Part shown: positions 26,413 to 34,617 of the stretch, in pieces | Layout: every line of letters starts with the position of its first letter | Numbering within the stretch: position 1 is the first letter of the stretch | Source of the DNA: Bacteroidota bacterium | GTDB lineage: Bacteria; Bacteroidota; Bacteroidia; Chitinophagales; Chitinophagaceae | Direction: 5' to 3' | DNA: 64,000 bases | Assembly: GCA_028875875.1 (NCBI GenBank) | Contig: JAGWUV010000018.1 | Location: 1 to 64,000 of the forward strand | Made by a program: the position numbers and the translations under genes | Notes under the pieces: generated by a model | The model's input: only the letters and a program-made list of their open reading frames with translations | Database searches by the model: none | What the model was told of the DNA's origin: nothing

Positions 26413-27156
26413 ATGATAAAATTAATTTGCTTTTTGTACTGTATTGTTTTCTGCGTTACTGTAACTGCACAGAATATTGCATTTATCACAAATGGCAGAG
26501 TAGAATATGAAAGAAGATTAAACCAGCATAAACAATTGGATGATGAAGAAGATAATGATTGGACCCGAACCATGCGAAAGAATTTTCCTAAAATAGTTTC
26601 TGACATTTATGAATTGCGTTTTACCAGTAACAGATCTGTTTATAAACTGGCGCAAGAAAATACGGATAACAAATATTTATGGGGATCGAAACCCAGTGAT
26701 GCTGATGTATTGGTACAAAATCTGAATGAACATACTATTTCTATGCAACGAGATGTATTTGAACAAACCTACCTTCTTCAGGATACCAGTAGAAAATTAG
26801 ATTGGCACATTACAAATGAAACAAGAACCATTGCAGGATTTGAATGCAGAAAAGCAGTGACGAAAATATGCGATTCGGTTTATGTTGTTGCCTTTTATAC
26901 TGATCAGATTGCCGTAAGCAGCGGCCCAGAAAGCTTTTCAGGATTACCGGGCTTAATTTTAGGGTTGGCCGTACCACGTCTATACACAACATGGTTTGCA
27001 ACTAAAGTAGAACTTATAGAACCCACCACCGTACAATTAAATCCAAAACAAAAAGGTAAAAAAACCACATGGGAAAAACTGCATACTGATTTGAATAAAG
27101 CATTAAGCGACTGGGGAAAATTTGGAACAAAATTTTTATGGATGTTCCTCTTATAA
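26413..27156 (+). CDS. GLPGLI family protein
   Basis: A 247-residue exported protein: signal peptide IKLICFLYCIVFCVTVTAQ, a beta-rich middle with KLDWHITNETRTIAGFECRKA, and the family hallmark SGPESFSGLPGLILGL at about residues 175-190, for which this family is named. GLPGLI proteins are widespread in Bacteroidota, follow receptor-like barrels in the genome, and have no established function. Here it lies 7 bases after the barrel gene and is almost surely cotranscribed. A hairpin terminator follows. It may assist or accompany the barrel in the periplasm, which is inference from pairing. Confidence 0.9.
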   Translation: MIKLICFLYCIVFCVTVTAQNIAFITNGRVEYERRLNQHKQLDDEEDNDWTRTMRKNFPKIVSDIYELRFTSNRSVYKLAQENTDNKYLWGSKPSDADVLVQNLNEHTISMQRDVFEQTYLLQDTSRKLDWHITNETRTIAGFECRKAVTKICDSVYVVAFYTDQIAVSSGPESFSGLPGLILGLAVPRLYTTWFATKVELIEPTTVQLNPKQKGKKTTWEKLHTDLNKALSDWGKFGTKFLWMFLL

Positions 27157-27157
27157 A

Positions 27158-27191
27158 AAGTTAGGCAGCACTTTATGGTACTGCCTAACTT
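27158..27191. terminator. Bidirectional terminator between GLPGLI gene and GH13 amylase
   Basis: AAGTTAGGCAG (27158-27168) and its exact complement (27181-27191) around a 12-base loop, with A-run before and T-rich sequence on both sides for the converging genes. Confidence 0.75.
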
Positions 27192-27207
27192 CATTGCATT
27201 ACAACAA

Positions 27208-29055
27208 TTATTTTTTCAATTCCAGTACCCACATTGTCTTAGCAGGGATTGAGAAACTACTTCCCAACATATTGCCGGTTACTACATTTTTAGCCATTGA
27301 GAAACCGCCAGTTCTCTCAGTATAATTACCAAAATCTATTTTCTTCTCGGCACTTGCAGTATTCATCACGCACATTACTGTTTGTTTTTGATCGTAGCGG
27401 AAATAAACATACAAGCCATCTTCTGGTACGTATTGCATCATCTTTCCGGTAGTAATAGCAGAAGAGTGCTTTCTGTAATTACCCAAGGCCTTTACATAAT
27501 CCTGTATATTTTTTTCTTCCGCAGTCAGTCCCTTCTGTGTAAATGCATTTTTCTTATCAGCATCCCAGCCGCCGGGAAAATCTAATCTTACCCAACCATC
27601 ATTAGGATTTTTCTCCCCTTTCATCATTACTTCTGTTCCGTAATACATTTCAGGAATACCCCTGCTTGTTAGCAACCAACCGATACCCGCTTTGAGTTTA
27701 GCAGTATCTCCTTTCACTTCAGAGGTAATTCTGTTCAGATCATGATTATCCAAAAAGATCACATTATTCATCGGGTTCTTATACAAAAAATCGTTGCTTA
27801 ATGTGCTATACAATTTATTTACACCGTCTGTCCAACCGAAATTTTCATTCAGTGCTGGAAGAATGCCATAGAATAAAGTTTGAAAGTCAGTTACACCAAT
27901 TAAGTTACTCTTAAATGAGGTATTGATATTATTCTGTGCAAAGAAGGCTTGTGCAGCAGTACCATGTACCCATGTTTCACCGAACATGGTGATCTTCGGG
28001 TATTCTTCCAGTAATGCACTGTTGCACCTATTCATAAATGCCAAATCGTTATAAATATAAGTATCAATCCTCCATCCATCTACGCCAAACTCTTCTACAC
28101 TCCATATTGCATGCTGGATCAGGAAATTAGCTACGTAAGGATTAGACTGGTTCAAATCGGGCATTTGAGGCGTAAACCATCCATCACTCATTACTTTTTT
28201 ATCGTGTGCTGAAGCATGTGGATCAAAGAGAGGTTGGTCTTTATAACTTGTTCCGGTATATACAGGCCACTGATGGAACCAATCTTTCACCGGAGGATCT
28301 AAAAAGAATATATTTTTACTTCCTACATGGTTATATACCGCGTCTTGTATCAGCTTCATGCCTCTTTTATGCAACGCATCACTTAGTTGCTTGTACATTT
28401 TTTCTCCGCCGTACCTTGGATCTATCTTATAATGATCAGTGAAAGAATATCCATGTTCTGTTCGGTTGGGTTGATCATTTTCTATAACAGGCGTCATCCA
28501 TAAAGTGGTAACTCCTAAACTTTGTAAATAATCAAGGTGATTGATAATGCCCTGGAAATCGCCGCCGTGCCTGTGATATACGGAGTCTCTGTTCAACGAC
28601 TGATCTCTCATACCCGGAATCCTGTCGTTCGATGGATCTCCGTTACTGAATCTATCCGGCATTGCGAGGTAAATAAAATCATTGGAACGAACACCCTGCG
28701 CAAAAGCAGTACCGTTACCTTTTCTTCTTTCCTTTAACCACCATTGAACAGATTGTTTATTGCTTCCGGATACAAACTGTAACGTAACTGCACCAGGTTT
28801 TGCAGCAGCACTGATCACAATATCAACAGCCATGTATTTCCCGTTCTCAAGTGGCGTTACTTTCTTCACCGAAACACCGGGATAATTAATATACAATTGA
28901 CTTTTATTAAACAGTACATCATTACCCCTTATTAATAACTGAATAGCGTTGTGCTTCATCCCTATCCACCAGTTGGTTGGATAAACCGAAACCTGTGCAG
29001 TACTAAAAACACTAAACAATGTAACTAAGCATACAGAAGCAATAAACCTTTTCAT
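27208..29055 (-). CDS. Secreted GH13 alpha-amylase family enzyme (SusA/neopullulanase-like)
   Basis: A 615-residue glycoside hydrolase with a signal peptide (KRFIASVCLVTLFSVFSTAQ) and an N-terminal beta domain (about 22-110, Cyc-maltodextrinase N type) before the catalytic barrel. The four GH13 regions are DAVYNHVG, GWRIDTYIY (nucleophile Asp), FGETW (acid/base Glu) and FLDNHDLNR (third acid). HGYSFTDHYKIDPRYGG and the N-domain resemble neopullulanases and Bacteroides SusA, which hydrolyse starch or maltodextrins. The exported form should act in the periplasm or at the surface, feeding sugar to the transporter two genes upstream in its series. Last gene of the glgA-glgC series, 13 bases after the barrel-protein gene. 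Confidence 0.92.
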   Translation of the reverse strand: MKRFIASVCLVTLFSVFSTAQVSVYPTNWWIGMKHNAIQLLIRGNDVLFNKSQLYINYPGVSVKKVTPLENGKYMAVDIVISAAAKPGAVTLQFVSGSNKQSVQWWLKERRKGNGTAFAQGVRSNDFIYLAMPDRFSNGDPSNDRIPGMRDQSLNRDSVYHRHGGDFQGIINHLDYLQSLGVTTLWMTPVIENDQPNRTEHGYSFTDHYKIDPRYGGEKMYKQLSDALHKRGMKLIQDAVYNHVGSKNIFFLDPPVKDWFHQWPVYTGTSYKDQPLFDPHASAHDKKVMSDGWFTPQMPDLNQSNPYVANFLIQHAIWSVEEFGVDGWRIDTYIYNDLAFMNRCNSALLEEYPKITMFGETWVHGTAAQAFFAQNNINTSFKSNLIGVTDFQTLFYGILPALNENFGWTDGVNKLYSTLSNDFLYKNPMNNVIFLDNHDLNRITSEVKGDTAKLKAGIGWLLTSRGIPEMYYGTEVMMKGEKNPNDGWVRLDFPGGWDADKKNAFTQKGLTAEEKNIQDYVKALGNYRKHSSAITTGKMMQYVPEDGLYVYFRYDQKQTVMCVMNTASAEKKIDFGNYTERTGGFSMAKNVVTGNMLGSSFSIPAKTMWVLELKK

Positions 29056-29068
29056 TCTATGTATTTTT

Positions 29069-30118
29069 TTATCTGAAAGCCAGAGCTATACCTAATCCAG
29101 CTCCGCTATATTTTGCAAACGTATAATCGGCGTATACTTTTAAGATCGTAAGATTTAAACGCATACCCCATGTATTCGTAAAACCGTTACCGGTAAAACT
29201 TAATGAAATAGGATCTGTGGTTGTAGCAGTTTGTGTTCCAAAAGTGGTATTGTATTTTACAGTGTAATCTCCTTTAAAATCAATATTCGATTTACCGCCC
29301 ACATAACCAACAGAAGTATATAATTCAAGTAATGAAAATTTTACGGAAGCAATACCCTGAACAGTAAAGGATGAAATACCGTATTGAATATTTGCATTAT
29401 TGCTGGAAACTGAACCGCCAGATGCCAGATCGGGCCTGTAAGTAGCATCAATCTTATTGTATGCAGCAAGAGCAGACAAGTGCAGGAAAGGCACTTTCTT
29501 AATAAACGGAAGATAATTGGAGAATTCATGTTGCAAGCCAACACCAAAAACACCAATGTCTACATTACTAAAACTTGTTTTAGGAAAGTATCGCACTTTC
29601 AGGTCTGTATGTTTAAACAATCCAACTCCAATCTGTGCTACAGGCATGGGAACAGAAACAGGAAGAAAAGAGATATTTTTTTTAAAATCATCTCCTATCC
29701 CGGGAGGAGCCGTAAAACTAGTTGAGGCATTTTGTCCATTAACGGTGGTACTCACATCTATCTGAGTATTAGAAGTACCACTACCCATAAAAGTGGGTAC
29801 AGCAGCCGAGGTTCCGGAGTGTAATTTAAAAGTAGAGTAATCCGAGTTATTAAAGATGAAGCTTTGTTTGTCTGTAGGCACCACTGCGGTTTGCATGTTC
29901 ACTGAAATATCAAAACCTAATAATTTGTGTGCCCTTGCCGTACTGAACCATCCACGGGAAAGATTATATATCTGCCCCTCGCCAAACGGTTGCATATAAT
30001 TGTTGAAATACTTATTGGCATCAGCCTTTGAGCCTGCAATGATTTGTCCTATGTCTTGTGCTTTAGAACATAATGTTCCCCCTGCCAGAAAAGCAGCGAT
30101 AAAGATTTTCTTTTTCAT
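29069..30118 (-). CDS. Predicted outer-membrane barrel protein (DUF6588-like)
   Basis: A 349-residue exported protein with signal peptide KKKIFIAAFLAGGTLCSKAQ, a helix with ADANKYFNNYMQPFGEG, and then a run of amphipathic beta strands (for example IGVGLFKHTDLKVRYFP, LTILKVYADYTFAKYSG) ending in an aromatic residue, LGIALAFR, as in outer-membrane barrels. It resembles DUF6588 proteins of Bacteroidota, which I recall only as a family of unknown function. It sits between the sugar transporter and the amylase in what looks like one operon (13 bases to the amylase), so a pore or glucan-related role is plausible but unproven. Confidence 0.72.
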   Translation of the reverse strand: MKKKIFIAAFLAGGTLCSKAQDIGQIIAGSKADANKYFNNYMQPFGEGQIYNLSRGWFSTARAHKLLGFDISVNMQTAVVPTDKQSFIFNNSDYSTFKLHSGTSAAVPTFMGSGTSNTQIDVSTTVNGQNASTSFTAPPGIGDDFKKNISFLPVSVPMPVAQIGVGLFKHTDLKVRYFPKTSFSNVDIGVFGVGLQHEFSNYLPFIKKVPFLHLSALAAYNKIDATYRPDLASGGSVSSNNANIQYGISSFTVQGIASVKFSLLELYTSVGYVGGKSNIDFKGDYTVKYNTTFGTQTATTTDPISLSFTGNGFTNTWGMRLNLTILKVYADYTFAKYSGAGLGIALAFR

Positions 30119-30207
30119 GTGAAATAATTTAGAAGTGAATGGTTGGTTGTTTAAAAATAATCAAATCAATTGGGGGTAATAGTTGGCTGCTAAGATAACC
30201 AACTTCT

Positions 30208-31560
30208 TTATTTTTTTGATTTGATCACTAACCTTGCCATCACTCCTGCAATAACCATTGATACGCCAGCTAACCCAATTACATTGATCGGCTTCTCTCC
30301 TAACGCAGTTAATGCCACGCCACCTAACAAACCTGCTGCAATTTGAGGTATAGTAATGGTTGCATTGAAAATACCCATATATACTCCGGTTTGTTTTGCA
30401 GGTAAGGAGGCAGAAAGAATAGCATAAGGAAGCGCAAGAATCGCTGCCCATGATATGCCAACGCCTATCATTGGAATGAACAGTAAATTTTTATCTGTGA
30501 TGAACATCATAGAGATCAGCCCGATACCACCTACAATCAAAGAAAGCATATAAGTATTTCTTCTTCCGAATTTATCTGCCAATGGTGTTAATACCAATGA
30601 ATATAAAGCGGCAAACACACTGTATGCGGCAAATATTACACCTGTCCAGTTACCTGCATCATTAAAATCCTTTGATTTAGGATCTGTGGTATGCCAGATA
30701 TTTTGAGCAATGCCTTGTGTTGTATATACCCACATCAAAAACAAGGAGAACCATGAAAAAAACTGCGTAACCGCCAATTGCAACATGGTAGAAGGCGTGT
30801 TCCTGAGCAGTTGAATAAAGCTTGTTTTTTCTTTCGCTTCATTGTGATCGATGTTGTGATACCTGGCGTATTCTTCCGGAGGATATTCTTTTGTTCTGAA
30901 GGATGTCCATAATACACTTAACAACAAAGCACCTCCTCCAAAATAAAAGGACCAAATTACTGTGGGAGCAACCTTAGCACCAGGAGCGGGCTCATTGGCT
31001 ACACCGATAGATGTTAAAATAAAAGGAAGCAGCGACCCTGCAACAGCACCTGCATTAATTAAAAAACTTTGTATGGCGTATCCTTTGTTACGTTGGCTTT
31101 CATCCACCATATCACTTACAAGGGCACGAAAGGGTTGCATGGTTACATTGAAAGAAGTGTCCATCAATAACAACATGGTTGCACCAAATGCAAGTGGAGG
31201 CAACAACTCAGCAAAGTGTTCTGAGTTGGGCATAAAGAACATAGCAAATGCAGAAACAAATGCCCCTCCCAAAATGAAAGGTATTCTTCGGCCTAATCTC
31301 GTCCATGTTTTATCGCTCGACATTCCAACGATTGGCTGAACAAAAAAACCTGCCAATGGCGCAGCCAGCCAAAACAAACTCAGGTGATGAGGATCTGCAC
31401 CAATTGCTGATAAAATTCGGCTTGTATTAGCATTTTGCAATGAATAACCTATCTGAACACCCAAAAATCCAAAACTGATATTCCATATCTGCCAGAAACT
31501 AAGTTTGGGTTTAGCAAATGCTCCAGGTGATTTTGATGCAGGGGAATTAGATACGGCCAT
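30208..31560 (-). CDS. MFS sugar transporter (SLC45/maltose-type)
   Basis: A 450-residue major facilitator transporter with about 12 membrane helices. Near the N-terminus it has FGFLGVQIGYSLQNANTSRI and the loop SDKTWTRLGRRIPFILGG, the GRRRP-like signature of SLC45/sucrose-maltose carriers; a second such loop is DKFGRRNTYML. It probably imports maltose, sucrose or related sugar by proton symport. A longer frame begins at 31629, inside the glgC terminator hairpin, so ATG 31560 is chosen; a TACTTTTA -7 element (31600-31607) lies just upstream of it. Its position between glgC and a secreted amylase supports alpha-glucoside import. Confidence 0.88.
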   Translation of the reverse strand: MAVSNSPASKSPGAFAKPKLSFWQIWNISFGFLGVQIGYSLQNANTSRILSAIGADPHHLSLFWLAAPLAGFFVQPIVGMSSDKTWTRLGRRIPFILGGAFVSAFAMFFMPNSEHFAELLPPLAFGATMLLLMDTSFNVTMQPFRALVSDMVDESQRNKGYAIQSFLINAGAVAGSLLPFILTSIGVANEPAPGAKVAPTVIWSFYFGGGALLLSVLWTSFRTKEYPPEEYARYHNIDHNEAKEKTSFIQLLRNTPSTMLQLAVTQFFSWFSLFLMWVYTTQGIAQNIWHTTDPKSKDFNDAGNWTGVIFAAYSVFAALYSLVLTPLADKFGRRNTYMLSLIVGGIGLISMMFITDKNLLFIPMIGVGISWAAILALPYAILSASLPAKQTGVYMGIFNATITIPQIAAGLLGGVALTALGEKPINVIGLAGVSMVIAGVMARLVIKSKK

Positions 31561-31599
31561 GGCAATCGTTTGGTTTAATATGTATTTTTTACACGGTGA

Positions 31600-31607
31600 T
31601 AAAAGTA
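31600..31607 (-). promoter_or_regulatory. -7 element for the SLC45-like transporter
   Basis: TACTTTTA on the minus strand matches TAnnTTTG at seven of eight bases. It sits directly beyond the T-run of the glgC terminator, so transcription can restart for the transporter, barrel and amylase genes independently of glgA/glgC. Predicted leader is about 30-35 nt. Confidence 0.5.
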
Positions 31608-31611
31608 CAAT

Positions 31612-31641
31612 AAAAAACATCTTACGCATAAGATGTTTTTT
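31612..31641 (-). terminator. glgC terminator
   Basis: Perfect 13-bp inverted repeat, AAAAAACATCTTA (31612-31624) and its complement (31629-31641), loop CGCA. Read on the minus strand the stem ends in six Ts, 16 bases after the glgC stop. Confidence 0.85.
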
Positions 31642-31656
31642 ATCAGCAAGAATTGG

Positions 31657-32931
31657 TTAAATCACAAAACCATTGGGCAAAATGGCTCCTTTCTTCACCA
31701 CCACAATCCCATCTTTCACAGAGTATAATGCATGGTCTGTATTCTCTAGATGTTTGCCTCCGTTGATACGTACATCATTCCCTATCCTGCAATTTTTATC
31801 AATTATGGCGTCTTTTATATAACATCTTTCTCCAATCCCGATCTTAGGAACTCCTCTCCGCACATTATCTTCCATTACTTCCAGCGTTTCATAAAAATCG
31901 TTACCCATTATATAACTGTTCACAACAGTAGTTCCGTGGCCTATTCTGGCCCTAATACCCACAACGCAGGTATCTAAACGACTTGCATGTATAATTGAAC
32001 CTTCTGCAATAATTGTTTTTTCTAGTGTGGTACCGCTGATCTTTGCAGGTGGCAACATTCTGGCTCTAGTATAAATCGCTTTTTCGTTATCAAATAAATT
32101 GAAAAGCGGTATTTCCTGGGTTAATGCAAGATTCGCTTCATAAAACGAATAAATATTTCCTATATCAGTCCAATAACCATCATACTGATAACTAATCACC
32201 TTATGGTTATTGATAGCATTAGGAATGATTTCTTTACCAAAATCCGTTGCATTAGGATGATGATCTTTCAATAAATTATACAGCACCTGCTTACTGAATA
32301 CATAAATACCCATTGATGCAAGATATACACGGCCTTGCTTTTGCATTTCGGCACCTGTATCACTAACCCAATCTGTAAGCAATTCGGGCTTGGGTTTTTC
32401 AATGAATGAAGTGATGAAACTTTCTTCATCGGTCTTCATAATTCCAAATTCAGAAGCTTCTCTTGCAGGAACAGGAATGGTAGCGATAGAGATATCCGCA
32501 CCCTTACTAGCATGTTCGGAGATCATCTCTGCAAAATCCATCTGGTATAACTGATCACCGCTGAGAATAAGTATATAATCGAAATCTAGATTAGAAATAT
32601 GGCGCAATGATTGCCTTACTGCGTCTGCTGTTCCCTGGAACCAACTGGGATTGTCCGGCGTTTGTTCCGCTGCAAGAATATCCACAAACCCTGTACTAAA
32701 TGCACTGAAGTGATAGGTATTCTTTATGTGTTTGTTTAAAGAAGCAGAGTTAAATTGCGTAAGTACGAACATGCGGTTGATATTGCTATTCATACAATTA
32801 CTGATGGGAATATCAACAAGCCTGTATTTACCTGCAATAGGAACGGCAGGCTTTGAACGGGAAGCTGTTAACGGGTATAATCTTGTTCCTGCGCCACCGC
32901 CAAGAATTACGGCTACGACTGACTTACTCAT
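31657..32931 (-). CDS. glgC: Glucose-1-phosphate adenylyltransferase
   Basis: A 424-residue ADP-glucose pyrophosphorylase that makes ADP-glucose from glucose-1-phosphate and ATP, the committed step of glycogen synthesis. VAVILGGGAGTRLYPLT is the nucleotide-binding loop, SKPAVPIAGKYRLVD contains the Arg/Lys activator and substrate region, WFQGTADAVRQS is the catalytic loop, FIEKPKP the glucose-phosphate contact, and the C-terminal third is a left-handed beta-helix (SIIHASRLDTCVVGIRARIG). A second ATG at 32940 would add three residues; 32931 matches the usual start. It lies 110 bases behind glgA on the same strand and ends in a strong hairpin. Confidence 0.96.
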   Translation of the reverse strand: MSKSVVAVILGGGAGTRLYPLTASRSKPAVPIAGKYRLVDIPISNCMNSNINRMFVLTQFNSASLNKHIKNTYHFSAFSTGFVDILAAEQTPDNPSWFQGTADAVRQSLRHISNLDFDYILILSGDQLYQMDFAEMISEHASKGADISIATIPVPAREASEFGIMKTDEESFITSFIEKPKPELLTDWVSDTGAEMQKQGRVYLASMGIYVFSKQVLYNLLKDHHPNATDFGKEIIPNAINNHKVISYQYDGYWTDIGNIYSFYEANLALTQEIPLFNLFDNEKAIYTRARMLPPAKISGTTLEKTIIAEGSIIHASRLDTCVVGIRARIGHGTTVVNSYIMGNDFYETLEVMEDNVRRGVPKIGIGERCYIKDAIIDKNCRIGNDVRINGGKHLENTDHALYSVKDGIVVVKKGAILPNGFVI

Positions 32932-33041
32932 GGATAGCATACACTAATGTTGATTTAGGTTTCGGTATATAAAAATTGGGCTGCTTTATTTAACTTGTTC
33001 AATATAGCAAATAAATAATCAACGACTATATTATTCGCATT

Positions 33042-34457
33042 TTATTTTAACGAGTTGTATACGTTAATATATTCTTCTACGGTTTTATCCCAGCTATGGT
33101 CTATGTTCATCATATACTGCCTCATCCATTTCATTTGCTCTTTATCTGCATACACACTAACTGCCCTGCTAACAGAATAATGAATATCGCTAACACTGGC
33201 ATGATTAAAGCGAATACCAAAGCCCTGCCATTCACCCATATCAACCACCGTATCCTGTAAACCACCTGTACTTCTTACCATTGGAACCGTACCGTAACGC
33301 ATAGAGTACATTTGGTTTAAACCGCAAGGCTCAACCCTGCTGGGCATCAAAAGAAAATCGCCTCCGGCATACATCTGATGCGATAATCCTTCATGATATC
33401 CAACAACCGCATGATAATACCCCGGGAACTGATTATTCAAATGGCTTAGCTGCCACTCTATGTGTGGCTCGCCTGTTCCAACTATCAGAAAGCTTACCTG
33501 CTCTTTCATGGAGTATAATACAGACATGATCGAGTCGGGCAAAATATCAGCCGCTTTCTCTCCTACCAATCTGCCTATAAATACAATCAATGGAACGTTT
33601 TCGTTTAAGCCAAACTGTTCACAAAGCAGTTTCTTATTCTTTTTCTTTCCGGTAGTAACCGATGATGCTTTGAAATGATGCGGAATGAAGGAATCTGTAG
33701 AGGGATTCCAAACGTCATTATCAATTCCGTTTAATATACCTACACATTTACCCCTCTCATACTCAAACAAAGCTTCCAACCCGTTACTGTTATGCCTCAG
33801 TTCTTCCAAATAACTATGGCTCACCGTTGTTACTTTCCAGGCACATTTTATTCCGCTGGCCAAAGGGTTAATGGTGTTTGCCCAATCTAGTTCTCCCCAT
33901 TTCCAGCTATCCCATTCAGGTATCATTACACTTTTATCCCACCCCATCCATCCCTGGTATTGGGCGTTATGAATGGTTATTACGGATGGAATATTTTTGA
34001 GTTTTTGAAAAGCAAAACAATTCTTCATCATGAAAGGGATCAGCCCTGCGTGGTAATCGTGGCAATGCACTACATCGGGCTGATGATACCAGTTAGTCAA
34101 CCATTGTAATACAGCAATCTGAAAGGCAATGAAGCGCTGCGTATCATCGTTATAACCATAGATTTTTTCTCTGTCTAACAATCCATGTATATCTACTAAA
34201 TACAGATCAAATCCCAGTTTATTGTGCTTTTCTTTGATAATGGTAAAATCAAATAGCCAATCGCCCAGGTAAGCGCTTCCTTTATGATCAACCACCCATT
34301 CATTTTCCATTAAAAACTTAGTACGATACATGGGCATTACTACTTTACTGCTATGCCCGGCCTTACATTGATATTTGGGTAAAGCTCCCACCACATCACC
34401 TAATCCACCGGCTTTTGCTACCGGGTAACATTCTGCACTTACATGTAAAATTTCCAT
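33042..34457 (-). CDS. glgA: Glycogen synthase (ADP-glucose, GT5)
   Basis: A 471-residue GT-B glycosyltransferase that elongates alpha-1,4-glucan from ADP-glucose. It begins EILHVSAECYPVAKAGGLGD, whose KAGGLGD loop binds the ADP-glucose diphosphate. HCHDYHAGLIP, ITIHNAQYQGWM and the C-terminal PSRVEPCGLNQMYSMRYG (the E and Gly/Ser loop of the donor site) are typical of GT5. The in-frame TTG at 34472 is the end of the -7 element TAATTTTG (34470-34477), so the first ATG after it, 34457, is used. It is first in a minus-strand series with glgC, a transporter and an amylase. Confidence 0.96.
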   Translation of the reverse strand: MEILHVSAECYPVAKAGGLGDVVGALPKYQCKAGHSSKVVMPMYRTKFLMENEWVVDHKGSAYLGDWLFDFTIIKEKHNKLGFDLYLVDIHGLLDREKIYGYNDDTQRFIAFQIAVLQWLTNWYHQPDVVHCHDYHAGLIPFMMKNCFAFQKLKNIPSVITIHNAQYQGWMGWDKSVMIPEWDSWKWGELDWANTINPLASGIKCAWKVTTVSHSYLEELRHNSNGLEALFEYERGKCVGILNGIDNDVWNPSTDSFIPHHFKASSVTTGKKKNKKLLCEQFGLNENVPLIVFIGRLVGEKAADILPDSIMSVLYSMKEQVSFLIVGTGEPHIEWQLSHLNNQFPGYYHAVVGYHEGLSHQMYAGGDFLLMPSRVEPCGLNQMYSMRYGTVPMVRSTGGLQDTVVDMGEWQGFGIRFNHASVSDIHYSVSRAVSVYADKEQMKWMRQYMMNIDHSWDKTVEEYINVYNSLK

Positions 34458-34469
34458 TTTATTTTTTTT

Positions 34470-34503
34470 CAAAATTACATTTACAATTTAGGAAGCTTTT
34501 CAA
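34470..34503 (-). promoter_or_regulatory. glgA promoter
   Basis: On the minus strand, TTG (34501-34503), a 23-base spacer and TAATTTTG (34470-34477), an exact match to TAnnTTTG with spacing at the upper end of the described range. It ends 12 bases before the glgA ATG. Confidence 0.72.
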
Positions 34504-34617
34504 TAGAATACTACTTTATCGATAACATTTTTAACTGTTTTAAGATGATACTAATAAATTCTTACTAATGATGCTAAATTATCTCTAAATTGCCGCCGCA
34601 TTAAATTATGCTTGCTC

